Below, one piece after another: positions 11,077-47,430 of a DNA stretch of 64,000 nt. Location of the stretch: positions 5,456,001 to 5,520,000 of the forward strand of contig NW_024465777.1 in the NCBI RefSeq assembly GCF_017591425.1, given 5' to 3'. Numbering within the stretch: the stretch's first letter is position 1; every line of letters starts with the position of its first letter. The DNA is from Ochotona curzoniae. Lineage: Eukaryota; Chordata; Mammalia; Lagomorpha; Ochotonidae. The position numbers were made by a program, and so were the translations under genes. The notes under the pieces were generated by a model. The model was not told the origin of the DNA and did no database searches. It worked only from the letters and a program-made list of their open reading frames with translations.

Positions 11077-11377
11077 TTAAAAATTTATTTGAATGGCAGA
11101 GTTACACAGAGAGACAGAGAGTGAAAGACCTCCCATCTACTGGGCCATTCTTCAGAAGGTTGCCATGGCCCAGAGATGAGTCGAGCCAAAGCCAGGAACC
11201 AGGAGTTAGGAGCTTCATTCAGTTCTCCCATGTGGCTACGGAGGCCCAACCACTTTCCCAAGGTATATCAGCAGAAAGCTGGCTCAGAAGTAGAGCAGCC
11301 GAGACTCAATCTAGCACCCAATTGGGATGCCAGCATAGCAGGAACACCTAACTGGTGGTACTACAACATTAGCCCTA
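11077..11377 (-). mobile_element. CSINE - (old)
   Basis: AAATTTATTTGAATGGCAGAGTT start; ends near ACATTAGCCCT. Confidence 0.8.
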
Positions 11378-11388
11378 GCATGTCTTTA

Positions 11389-11727
11389 GTTGTTTTTTTT
11401 TTTTTTAAACAAACCTGATTTATGTGGAAGAGTGAGAGAGAGAGGAGGGAGAGAGAGGGAGAAAGAACTTTCCATCTGCCCATTCACTTCCCCAGGTGGT
11501 TGCAACAGCCAGGAATGGGCCTGACAAACCCAGGAACTAGCATCTTCATTTAGGTCTCCCACATGAGTGCAGGAGCCCAAGCACTTGGACCAACTTCAGC
11601 TGCTTTTCCAGGTCATTAGCAGGGAGCTGGATTGGAAGTGCACCCAGGACAAGAACTGATGCCCTTATGGGATTCATGAACTGCAAAGCAGTGGCTTTAA
11701 CTGCTATGCCACAAGACAGCCCTTAAA
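11389..11727 (-). mobile_element. CSINE - (old)
   Basis: T14 run then GTGAGAGAGAGAGG; ends TATGCCACAAGACAGCCC. Confidence 0.8.
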
Positions 11728-11855
11728 TGGGTTTTATTTAAAGTGACAGTGACAAAGAAAGAGCTTCCATTTACTGGTTCACTCGCTGGCTGCAACAGCT
11801 GGGGCAAGGCCAGGCTGAAACCAGGAGTCTCAAACTCCATCTGGGTCTCCCACGT
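11728..11855 (-). mobile_element. CSINE - (old, 3' part, split)
   Basis: Runs from TTTTATTTAAAGTGACAG to GGGTCTCCCACG. Its other part resumes at about 12,450. Confidence 0.65.
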
Positions 11856-12445
11856 GAGCCGTGAGCCGCCTGGAGCAAACCCTTAGGTTACTAGGGACAG
11901 CTGCTTGGAGAGCTCCGTCTTTGCAGGAGACAGACTTCAGATGCCAGATGGAACAGAGTGGTAGAAGAGGAAGCCAAAGTTTAATGAAGAGAAACTGACA
12001 GGCCAGGTGGGTGTGTCAGGAAAGAAAACTGAGCACTCAGTCTGGGCCTGGAATTTTTAGGGTCCCCCCCCCTTTCTCCTAACCGCCTCTCCCTCATCTG
12101 GGAAACTGCTGGGCAGAGGGTTTTCTGGGTGTGGAGTTCCTCCAAATCTTCTCAGGAACTTATCAGCACAGTGTTATTGGATCCAATTACCCCTTAGGTG
12201 CTGGGGAAAGGGGGACGTGCCTCTAAGTTGACCCCAGGGTGGGGGCTGAAGCACTTGCACCTGGATAACTTAACAAAAGCGATGACTGCAGGTGCCTGCT
12301 CATGCCTGGAAGGCTTGTTGCCTCACACAATCACACACAAATTTGTTTTCTTGAAAAGTTTCCACTTTCCTCAAAATTCACCATTTTCTTTGGCCCTTCT
12401 AACACGCACAGGCCAATGTATCTAATACTTGGTTACACAGGTTGC
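11856..12445 (-). mobile_element. Probable solo LTR
   Basis: About 590 bp of non-SINE sequence splits an old CSINE. It begins TG and ends near TTACACA on the + strand and has an ATTAAA-type signal on the - strand (about 11,980). I cannot find a clean target duplication, so the ends and class are unsure. Confidence 0.4.
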
Positions 12446-12558
12446 CACCAAGCTGGATCAGCAGCTGAGCAGCCAGGACTCAAGCCTGTTAACACTCCCA
12501 TAAGGGATGCCAGTGTGACAGGTCATAGCTTAACCTGCTACACTAAAATACAAGCCCT
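12446..12558 (-). mobile_element. CSINE - (old, 5' part, split)
   Basis: AGCTGGATCAGCAGCTGAGC to CTACACTAAAATACAAGCCC completes the element started at 11,728. Confidence 0.6.
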
Positions 12559-12576
12559 GTTTTACTCTCCTGCTTC

Positions 12577-12862
12577 TAAAGATTTATTTGAAAGGCAGAG
12601 TTACAGAGAGAAGGAGAGACAGAGCAAGAACTTCCATGGGCTCATTCAGCAAAGGAAAGACCCACACTGGGCCAAGCTAAAGCCAAAAGCCCAGAGCTAA
12701 TTTCTACATGCCAGGTAGGGACACAGGGAGTTGGGCCATCTTCTGTTGCTTTCCCAGGCCCATTGGCAGGGAGCTAGAATTGAAAGTGGAGCAGCCAGGA
12801 CTGCGACTGATGTCCATATGGCATGCCAGTGTCTCCTGGCTTAACCCACTGTGCCAATCCGT
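12577..12862 (-). mobile_element. CSINE - (old)
   Basis: AAAGATTTATTTGAAAGGCAG start; ends CACTGTGCCAATCC. Confidence 0.8.
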
Positions 12863-12864
12863 TT

Positions 12865-12955
12865 TAACACGTCCAAGTCACACAGCTTCTAAGTGGGAAA
12901 GCTAGGACTCAAAGTCTGGTAGTCTGGTTCCTGAGACTGCATGCTCATTCTCTTC
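12865..12955 (-). repeat. MIR relic
   Basis: GTCCAAGTCACACAGCTTC and AAGCTAGGACTCAAA are the MIR core complement. Confidence 0.65.
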
Positions 12956-12977
12956 AAAAAATAATGTACATAGATAA

Positions 12978-13212
12978 AAAAAGATTTATTTGAAAGGCAG
13001 ATTTACTGAGAGAAGAGATACAGGTATTCCATCTGCTGATTCAGTCCCCAAACAGTTGCAAGGACCAGAGCTGAGCTGAGCTGATCTGAAGCCAGAAAGC
13101 CAGGAGCCTCTTCCTTCTTCTTGCATGGGTGCAGGGTCCCAAGGCTTTGGGCTGTCCTCCTCTGCCTTCCAAGGCCATAAGCAGCCAGGACACGAACCAG
13201 TGCCTGTAAGAT
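12978..13212 (-). mobile_element. CSINE - (internally shortened)
   Basis: AAAGATTTATTTGAAAGGCAG to GACACGAACCAGTGCCTG; the head region is missing. Confidence 0.75.
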
Positions 13213-13685
13213 TCGCAGACCACCAGGGAAAGAATATCCTAATCAAATATACATAAAAAAAAAAAATTTAGATGGCCTTTATTCCAGGGAACTGTGGTCA
13301 CAGGCTTCCCTTCCCCTTGTAGCAGACAGACATGAAGAAGAGGGCTACAGAGGAAGAAGTGCCAGGAAGACAGGTGCAAGGCTTTTTGAATCCCGCCCCC
13401 CCCCCCAACACACAGGGAAGCTGAAATGGGAGCTGCTTCTGCTCTTCATGGGTGGAGAGATGATTCTACTGCCTCAGGCGCCCAGAATTCTGCCTTCAGG
13501 AGGGGAGTGGGGGGGGGGGGTGGTTGCAGCCTAGGGCTGGGTTGGAAGCAAGCTCCGCCCTCCTCCCGTTACTGGATCCAGTGCCTACCCTGGATGCTGG
13601 TGCCACAGATTGGAGGATTCGCCATTCGCCTATTAAGCCACGTCATCAGCCCCACAAAATTAATCATTTTAAACCTAGTAATTCA
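13213..13685 (+). other. Unannotated segment with C and G homopolymers
   Basis: Contains C-run (about 13,396), G-run (about 13,510) and CCTTTATTCC, which could be an LTR relic, but no feature can be supported. Confidence 0.4.
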
Positions 13686-13784
13686 GGGCCCGGTGTGATA
13701 GCTTAGTGTCAGAAGTCCTCATTTTGCATGCACCAGGATTCCATAAGGGCGCCAGTGCTAATCCCGGCTGTTCCACTTCCCATC
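13686..13784 (+). mobile_element. CSINE + (5' half, split by ERV)
   Basis: tRNA-like head GGGCCCGGTGTGATAGC to CACTTCCCATC. The element resumes at 16,621 after the ERV. Confidence 0.9.
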
Positions 13785-14438
13785 TGTTAGTTATTTAAAA
13801 GAATGGAAGAGTTCTAGTTCTAGGTCATAGGGTATTACGATACTTTACGTGCAGCTAATTCTCGCAACCTGGTTCTTTACTGTGAGCTGAAAACACCAGA
13901 CACAACGACATATCTTGGGAAGTTTATTCCAGCGGGGCAGGAAAAGAGGGAAGGGGAAAGGGAAGGGGGGGAGGGAGGCCAGAAGGAGGAGAGAGGGGAA
14001 GAGCAAGGAAGAGAGGAACCAAGAAGAGGAGAGAGGAGGAGAGAGAGAGAGGGAGAGAGACAGAGAGAGAGAGAACCGGAACAAGGGAAGGGGGGAAGGG
14101 AGGAGGAGAGAGAGGAAGAGCAGGGGAGAGGAACCCAGAGAGCAAGAGAGAGAGAACCGCACCTGGGGGCCTTTTTTGTCTGCCAGGTGTGGGGGGCGGG
14201 GATTCGGAGGGATTGAGGTTAAGGCCCCAGGGGATTGGTGCCTGCAGGTGAATGCCTGGGGATGATTGGTGAGTGGGCGGGGTGGGGGAAGGGGCTGGGA
14301 GATTGGGGGTGGGATTATCAGGTGGAATGCCAGGTTACATCTGATTGGTGGATGGCTGGACTGGCGCGAATTCCGTGAGCTGTGAGGAAGAAGGAATGGC
14401 GCAGGGTCCAGGGTGGGATATTGGAATAAGTCCTTACA
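13785..14438 (-). repeat. 3' LTR of the ERV
   Basis: On the - strand the LTR begins TGTAAGGACTTATTCC directly after the polypurine tract and ends in CA at 13,785. It has an AATAAA signal (13,923-13,928 on + as TTTATT), about 140 bases before the end of U5. Its middle is an unusually long polypyrimidine (- strand) tract at about 13,930-14,157. Confidence 0.85.
13930..14157 (+). repeat. Polypurine (GA)-rich tract in the ERV LTR
   Basis: Some 230 bases of nearly unbroken purines on the + strand, with G runs (GGGGAAAGGGAAGGGGGGGAGGG) and (GA)n runs. Such tracts can form triplex or quadruplex structures. Confidence 0.9.
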
Positions 14439-14452
14439 TTTCCTCCCTTTTG
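14439..14452 (-). other. Retroviral polypurine tract
   Basis: The - strand reads AAAAGGGAGGAAA immediately before the LTR start TG, the usual priming site for plus-strand synthesis. It fixes the LTR boundary and the element's orientation. Confidence 0.85.
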
Positions 14453-16589
14453 TTATATATAAAGGAAGAGGGGCATTGTTCTCTATGGCTTCTAGGAGCT
14501 GTTTTCTCTTGGCAGTGGTTGCAGCCTTGTGGAATAGGAGATGGAGGAACGCTTCTAGTCCTGCAAAAGAAACTGGTTAATGATTTGATTAGAAAAGAAT
14601 TTTTATATTTCAGTGGATGGGAATGGAGGGAAGGGTTATTAAGAGTCCCTTTGAAAAGCTGGCTTGAGTTCATTTTCTGTTAGCCAGGCCTTGTTATACT
14701 GGATTCTTCAATTCTCCTGAATGGTCAATGTAGACAGGGTAGCTTCACCAGGAACCAGAGACCCTGACTGCCTATCATACTATCTAACTCCTCCATTGCC
14801 AAACAGGAGTGAACAGGGATAATGGGACGACGACCGCTCTAGCTTCTTCGAGCTGAAAGGGGGCGTTGAGCAACTGTAGCAGTAGGGGGGTTCTAGAGGT
14901 TCCTGGTAGAAGGTAGAAGTCATCAGATGTCTGAAGTACTACTGCCTGGCACTTGAAGGCTTCTCTTTCTTGGTCTAGATAACAAAACATATTAGAATTA
15001 TAATCTTTCCCAACTTAGCAGGTCATGAGTTCAGTTAGAAACCCAGTTGGAATACTTGGGCTTTCAAGCTTAGATATAAAAGAATGGTCAGGTTTCAACC
15101 TTTGTTAGAGGAAACATTACATTAGATTAAAACAATGAACTAGATTTATATTAGGTTTAACTTAACTATTTCACATCCCAATTTTTGAAACATACCCAAT
15201 GAATGCAATGGAACACATGAAACCTTTTTGGTTGTATAAAATTGTTATCTGAAACAATGAAAGGATTAGTATGTGGCATCAGAACATACAGGTAAATGCA
15301 AGCCAACTTCCGTTTGGAAATGCTATAGTAGTTTTGCATCTAGCTAGGGAATGGGCAAGTGTTCGATTTTTCTAAACAATTATACTTTACTAATCGTTGT
15401 AAGCCCTAAGAGTCTCAGGAAAACATCTAGCCTAGAACATATAGCACAGCACTTAAAACATTCTGTTACAAGACCTACTGGTCACATTGTAGATGGCACA
15501 AGATTTTAACTATTTAGTATTCCAACAAGATTTTACAGAACTTTATACACTTTAAGGCAGAGGCAAGCAATCTACTAACTTACAGGCTAACAAACCATGT
15601 ACTGGCAATTGAAGAACACAAGAATCTTAAGTAGATGAGCTGAGAAATCCAAAATAACTTGGCAAATAAGGAGGACATGAAGTCTACCTCATGACAGTTC
15701 AGGGATCCTACTTTGGTGAAGTCTAGTAAAACTGAAGAGCGAGATGGCAGACATGTCTATCAGGAGCCTGGTCATTGATGCAGGCTGAACAGTTACAGGT
15801 TAACTAACTTTTCCCTCAAAATGGCTTCTTTTCTGAGCTTCTAGATTACTCTGTCACCTAAGCTAATTTGGGGCTCCTGAGAGACCCTGATGGTCACTGT
15901 AAGAGAGGGAAGAAGCCAAAGCTAGCTAGGACAGAGAAGGCAGTGTCCAGATGGAAACTTACAGTTTTCCCTTCCACTGTGAGAACCACCCGTGGCTCTT
16001 GGGTGCTGTTCCGTGGTGTCACCGAAGTCCGTGGATGGCCTTGAGCCTGTGCAGGTTCTTGGGCTGCTTCCTGTCCCATGTGGGAGATCCAATGGGAAAT
16101 GACTGACCTGAAGTACTTAGTCTTCAGGGGCAGTCATATCTCCAATGACCTCCTTGGTAGCTGGGACATGGCCCTGGGTGTCCTTTCTGATGATTCTTCG
16201 CGAAGTGTCCATTGCTTCTGCAATGAAGAGCACTTGGGAGGCCTCCGGGGGTCTCACTGGAACCAGAAGCACACACCTCTCTCATCCTGCTCTGCCATGG
16301 GATCCTCTCCTGATCTTTAAGGTAAAAGACCAGAGTGACCCCTTTAAGAGGATATCAGGGTACGTTCAGGTCCCATTTGTAAGTTTCTAAAGTTCTGTCC
16401 TAACGTCCAGGGTAGTTAAGAATCTAGCATCTATACAGCACCTATTCTTTTCTATATAGGATCTAATGGAATATACTCAGTCATTCCTCAAGCATTCTAA
16501 GTTGGAGGATTTCTCTGTGGCCCTAATCTCAAGGAATTATTTACAAAATTAAGAGATTTAACTTAGCAATTTTCATCTATGAACACTTT
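14453..16589 (-). pseudogene. ERV interior, gag nucleocapsid and protease remnants
   Basis: Around 16,130-16,240 the - strand carries Cys/His spacing of two degenerate zinc knuckles, with frameshifts and lost cysteines. At about 15,894-16,050 it carries a retroviral aspartic-protease-like segment in which the active-site D-T-G reads D-T-A. The rest, to 14,453, has no domain that I can name. Most of gag, pol and env is missing or decayed. Confidence 0.6.
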
Positions 16590-16620
16590 CCAGGGTGGGA
16601 TATTGGAATAAGTCCTTACA
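16590..16620 (-). repeat. 5' LTR remnant (31 bp)
   Basis: Identical over 31 bp to the start of the 3' LTR (14,408-14,438), ending in the terminal CA against the TSD. The other roughly 620 bp of this LTR are absent; the sequence passes directly into interior sequence. Confidence 0.85.
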
Positions 16621-16860
16621 CCATCCAGTTTCCTGCCCGTGGCCTGGCAAAGCAGGCGAGGATGGCCCAAAGCTTTGGGATCCTGCACTTATTATGTTGG
16701 AGACAAAAGAAGCTCCTGCCTCCTGGCTTCAGATCAGCACAGCTCTGGCCGTTGCGCCACTTAGGGAGTGAACTAGCACACAGAAGATCTTTGTCTCTCC
16801 TTCTCTCTATATACCTGCTTTTCCAATAAAAATAAATAAATTTTAAAAAATAAATAAAAT
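16621..16860 (+). mobile_element. CSINE + (3' half, split by ERV)
   Basis: Starts at CCATCCAGTTTCC, exactly where the 5' half stops, and ends in CCAATAAAAATAAATAAA. The two halves form one SINE older than the ERV. Confidence 0.9.
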
Positions 16861-16862
16861 CG

Positions 16863-17178
16863 GGCCCGGCTCGGTGGTGCAAGTGGTTAAGGTCCTCGCC
16901 TTGCACACCCGGGATCCCATACAGGCGCTGGTTCTAATCCCAGCAGCCCCGCTTCCCTTCCAGCTCCCTGCCTGTGGCCCGGGAAAGCAGTCGAGGATGG
17001 CCCAAAGCTTTGGGACCCTGCACCTGCGTGGGAGACCCGGAAGAGGCTCCTGGCTTCGGATCCGCATCAGCCGTTGCACTCACTTGGAAGGACGAAAGAT
17101 CTTCCTCTCTGTCTCTCCTTTCTGTATATCTGCCTTTCCAATAAAAAAAATAATAATAAAAATAAATCTTTAAAAAGT
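16863..17178 (+). mobile_element. CSINE + (young)
   Basis: Head GGGCCCGGCTCGGTGGTGC, tail CCAATAAAAAAAATAATAAT followed by TA repeats. It directly follows the tail of the ERV-split CSINE. Confidence 0.93.
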
Positions 17179-17559
17179 ATATATATATATAAAAATCTAG
17201 CAATTCAACGGAGTTAGGTCACACTGCCCAGCAACCACCAACTTTATCTAGTGCTAACACAGAATTCGTGCCCACTAAGCAATTTCTCCTTCATGTACAA
17301 TTTTTTTAAAAAAGTCTCTCCACAGAATTGTACACTGAGGAAAATGCGATTTTTTAGGTCAGCCACGGGTCCAACGTCACACACCCAGCAGGGGTCATAC
17401 AGTGCTGGTGAACCGTATTAATATATCTTTAGGGGAACCCCCAAAAAGATAGCTAGACCCGGGTTCCAGAAAGTAACTTTTGTTGGGAACAGGAAACTAT
17501 AGTAAGTGCGCTCTAGACTGTAAAAAGTGTCCCTGGAGGTAAAACTGCAGTTCACACTG
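17179..17559 (+). other. FAM76A far-upstream segment
   Basis: AT-rich single-copy-looking DNA between the last SINE and the CpG island; no motif that I can name. Confidence 0.6.
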
Positions 17560-43885
<26,326 letters not shown>

Positions 43886-44093
43886 AAGACCGCAAGGGGA
43901 CACTCCAGCGGCAGCAAATGGGAGTCAGTCGTCATGGGTTGGAGTTGGAGACCTGGCTGTTCTCTGGGAATTGCAAGCTTTCTTAAGAAATCTCTATTTT
44001 ATTACAGTTATCCTTCTTTGTGTGAATGCCATGGGCTGAATGGAAACACCTGTGTTGTGACTGCATGGGTGAGTGCTTGGGCTTTGAAACTCT

Positions 44094-44095
<2 letters not shown>

Positions 44096-44135
<40 letters not shown>
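44096..44135 (+). repeat. (TC)n microsatellite in FAM76A 3' UTR
   Basis: About 20 uninterrupted TC dinucleotides, followed by a further pyrimidine-rich stretch. It would give a CU-rich tract in the mRNA of the kind that binds polypyrimidine-tract proteins (inference). Confidence 0.95.
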
Positions 44136-44138
<3 letters not shown>

Positions 44139-46003
44139 CCATCCCCTGGTCCCTCCCACCTGCTTCTCTCTCTTCCAGTTTCTCTACCCTGTACCTCTCC
44201 TCTGTTCTCTATCAATACTTCTCTCTGTTCTGTGGTGGTCACTGCTCAGTGTTATGTGCAGAATGATTGTTCTGTCCATCACTGCATCCTGCCATTCCCG
44301 TGAGCAATTAGTTTGGTGTTAATTATGTATCACTGCCACCTTCAGACTTCGTACAATGGAAGAGGCTTTCTCTCAAAAAAAAAAAAAAAAAAGAAAGAAA
44401 AAGTGCTTCAGGGTATATATTCTTGGGTTTTTTTCCAGGTATATTATGTATGAACTTTGTACTATGTATAGCCAGAGTTTTATTTATTTTTTAAAACAAA
44501 CTTTTTCTTGAAAAACAAAGGAGTAATGGTATAGCCTCGTTGGTTCTTCTTGTAAAAGCACCATCTCTTGGAAACACACACACACAACAGTCCTGTTCTC
44601 AAGCTTTTAGTAAGAAGCAGATCTTCTGTTGTCCCCTTGGAGTCTCTGAAAACTGCTAAGGTGAAACAACTCAACGCAGGCGTGTGGAGCTAAGTGCCTT
44701 GGGGAGGGTTTCTCGGGAGAGACCTGAGGGAGGGAGCCGAGGTGGGAGAGTCTGTCCTTTGGAGGAAGGGCAGAGCAGAGCTCGTCCAGGTTGTACTGGA
44801 CACGTCCCTCCCCACCTCTTTCCTGCTTGTTTCGTATGATTGAGTTTAAATTCTCACACTGCCACTTGTTTTTAAGAGTACTTTTACTTCTTGTATCAAT
44901 TACATATTAGGTTGTTGGGCAGGCTTTTTGTTTTTGTTTGTTTGTTTTTTTACACATGAATAAATCCAACATCAGCTAACATGTGAACTGTAAGAGCATT
45001 TCTGCTCAGGAAATGGACTCTGCATCTGCTTGGAAGAAATGCTGTCGCCGTACCTTATCCCCACTTCTGCTCACCCAGCCCAGCCCATACACTCCTTGCT
45101 TTCAATGGAAAAAAGAGGGAAAATGGACTCAGCCAGAGGAGTGTGTGCCTGGTCTTCCCCTTAGCGTCCAGGAAGGGGGATGGGTCTGCACTTGGCAGCT
45201 GCTCCCTCAGGTCCTCTGCGAGTTAAGGATGGGCTGGCGTGTGCCACGCAGCAGCCAGGCGAGCTACGCTGCAGTCATCTATTGGAGTACCTGAGAGGAA
45301 GATGCTGTTGAGACAGCAGGGACAGAAGTACCCTGACACTGGGGCAGTGGCCCTAACTTGCTGGAAGGATCCTAAAGGCAAATGTGCTCTGTGACTTGTG
45401 AGCCTCACTCAGCGTTGGACAGAGATGTGGACACAGGTGGCTTCCTTCCAGTGGGAGAACAGTGGACCATGTTGCTTCTCTAGCACCTGGGGGGTGGGGT
45501 AGGGTGGGAGGGAGGGGATGCACTTTTACCTTAGGAACAAAGGACAGGTCAGCACTCAATACTTTTGTAACTTTTTGAATGAGACACTTTTAGTTAAAGA
45601 TCAACTGTCAGATAATATTTTTCAGGTATTTGCATTGACTATGGGGAGAAGATTTGCAAAAATGAGTCATGGTTTTTTGTTTCAATTTTAAAGACTGAAA
45701 AACTGTTATGTGATGTATAAACAAGGTAACACGTGTTAAGTTTTATACAGATTCTTTTTCTTAAAAGTCTTGGCATTTAATAAAAAGCAAATCCACACAT
45801 TTTCTAACTTTCCGTAAATTCCTAAAAGGGAAAAAAGAAACCTCAGTCTTGAAATTTTGATTTTTAAAAATCATGACACTGTTTACCATGAGATTGAGTA
45901 GCTAACTTTTTGGTAACACCTTTTGTTTCTTTGTATGTTTGTAATAATGGACATTTTAAAACAGGAATGTTTTGGTTTGTACAGCCTTTGACAAATGCGT
46001 GTT

Positions 46004-46009
46004 AATAAA
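46004..46009 (+). terminator. FAM76A: FAM76A polyadenylation signal
   Basis: A canonical AATAAA in the context GTTAATAAAAATTC, followed within 30-60 bases by T- and TG-rich sequence, as expected for the 3' end. It is the last AATAAA before the SINE-filled intergenic DNA. An earlier AATAAA at about 45,779 could be an alternative site. Confidence 0.7.
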
Positions 46010-46236
46010 AATTCATATTGACTCAAGTATCAAGGTGGCTTTTGTTTTCATCTCTCTCTTGCTGGTTCATCAATAGACATTTTCCATTCTCTCCAGCCTA
46101 GGAAATAGTTTCTCTTGCTTGTAGAATAAAAAAGTAAACATCTAACTGCTGATAGTTTCACATCTGTCAAAAAAATAACTCCTCTCTGTCCCTTCTATCA
46201 TTTTTTCCATTAAATATTTTTAATTTTTTATTTTTA

Positions 46237-46269
46237 CACTTGATATTAGCCAAAACGCCGAGAAGCGAT
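46237..46269 (-). pseudogene. RNU2: 3'-truncated U2 snRNA retropseudogene fragment (33 nt)
   Basis: The - strand reads ATCGCTTCTCGGCGTTTTGG and on to AAGTG, which matches nucleotides 1 to about 33 of U2 snRNA with a couple of substitutions. It starts exactly at the U2 5' end. Perfect 15-bp direct repeats flank it (46,222-46,236 and 46,270-46,284, reading AATTTTTTATTTTTA). It lies in the A-rich tail of the adjacent - strand CSINE. It lacks the Sm site and most stems, so it is not functional. Confidence 0.85.
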
Positions 46270-46279
46270 AATTTTTTAT

Positions 46280-46583
46280 TTTTAAAGATTTATTTCATTT
46301 TTATTGGAAAGTCAGAGAGGAAGAGAGAGAGAGGAAGATCTTCCTTCAATGGTTCATTTCCCAAGTGACTGCAACATCCGGTGCTGCTCCAATCCAAAGC
46401 CAGGAGCCAGGAACCTCTTCCAGGTCTCCCACACAGGGTCCTAAGGCTTTAGGCCGTCCTCGATTGTTTTCCCAGGCCACAAGCAAGGAGCTGGATGGGA
46501 AGTGGGATTAGAACCAGCGACCATATAGGATCCCAGCACATACAAGACAAGGACTTTAGCCACTAGGCCACCACGTCGGTCCC
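46280..46583 (-). mobile_element. CSINE -
   Basis: AAAGATTTATTTCATTTTTATTGG start; ends GCCACCACGTCGGTCCC. Its A-rich tail borders the U2 fragment. Confidence 0.9.
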
Positions 46584-46589
46584 TAAATT

Positions 46590-46827
46590 TTTATTTTTAA
46601 TATAGTTTACATATTTGAGAGGGATGCATGCCAGTGTGAGCCTCTGATTAGGTTGGAAAAATAAGAGGGAGATGGGTGGGACACATTTCAGTCTTTTTTT
46701 TTTTCCTCTTCTGTCCAGAGGAGAGGTGGGGAAGAGGGCAGCTCCTTGCCATCAAACTACATTAGCACCTGGGGATGGGGAGCAGTCCTTTGATGACACA
46801 CTAGAGAACCTGGTGAAGGGAAGTGTA
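46590..46827 (-). repeat. Family A copy, 3' part
   Basis: TCTGATTAGGTTGGAA, GGTGGGACACATTTCAG and ACTACATTAGCACCTGGGGATGG match 8.5-8.7 kb. Confidence 0.65.
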
Positions 46828-47125
46828 TTCTGAAGGAAAATTAGATATACACGGAGAAGGAGAGACGGATCTTGAATTCATTGCTTCACTCCCCAAGTGG
46901 CCGCAATGGCTGGAGCTCAGCTGATCCAAAGGCAGGAGCTTCTTCTGGGTCTCCCACACAGGTGCCAGCCAAACGCCCAAGGCTTTGGGCTGTCCTCTAC
47001 CGTCTTCCCAGGGCAAAGCAGGGAGCTGGATGGAAAGTACAACAGCTGGGATATGAATGGATGCTCATATTGAAACCTAGCACATGCAAGGCGAAGGATT
47101 TTAGCCATTAGGCTACCATGCTGGC
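46828..47125 (-). mobile_element. CSINE - inserted in family A copy
   Basis: AAAATTAGATATACACGGAG to GCTACCATGCTGGCC. Confidence 0.87.
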
Positions 47126-47430
47126 CTGGAGTGATTTTGATAGTTCTGAGGTGTCCATTTCATTGCTCTAGGGTTGAGAAAAATCTTTCCAAGGTCAGTT
47201 GGTTGGGAAGGTCTGCTCTAGTACATCCACAGACTCAGAAACATGCTGCAAAGCTTGGCCAGAATTGTCCAGCCTGTTTTGCTTTCCATCCTCTGACGAA
47301 GCAAGTGGACATCCTGAGCTGGCCATCAGGTCCCTCATGTGCATCTGGACATGCTGTCCACTGTCAGCCACTGTGGAGGCTCAGCCTGGATACGTGCACT
47401 CCAAGGTTGGACCATACCTTCTATTTATCC
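47126..47430 (-). repeat. Family A copy, continued
   Basis: GTGATTTTGATAGTTCTGAGG ... GTGCACTCCAAGGTTGGACC resumes the copy after the SINE. Confidence 0.65.

Larger units (their letters stand above)
13785..16620 (-). mobile_element. Deletion-derivative class I endogenous retrovirus
   Basis: A - strand provirus relic bounded by TG...CA ends and a perfect 5-bp TSD (CCATC at 13,780-13,784 and 16,621-16,625), inserted in a CSINE whose halves abut both ends. The 3' LTR is complete, but the 5' LTR is reduced to 31 bp. The 2.15 kb interior keeps traces of a gag nucleocapsid region and a gammaretrovirus-like protease, then unrecognisable sequence, then a polypurine tract. Frames are full of stops; no intact viral gene exists. 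It cannot encode a virus. Confidence 0.85.
43886..46030 (+). other. FAM76A: FAM76A 3' UTR
   Basis: About 2.1 kb from the stop codon to just past the AATAAA at 46,004. No SINE has inserted in it, in contrast with flanking DNA, which suggests selection on the UTR. It contains a (TC)n tract (44,096-44,135), an A18 run (about 44,376-44,393), a short CA run at about 44,577 and several AT-rich, T-rich segments near its end. Confidence 0.8.

Noticed and set aside
13845..14162. Leu/Ser/Pro-repeat or Arg/Glu-repeat proteins
   Set aside because: Low-complexity translation of the purine tract in the ERV LTR.
14453..16589. Expressible retroviral genes in the ERV
   Set aside because: Frames are short and interrupted, the protease active site is altered and most of gag, pol and env is absent.
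46237..46269. A functional U2 snRNA gene
   Set aside because: Only the first 33 nucleotides, no upstream snRNA promoter element, no Sm site.
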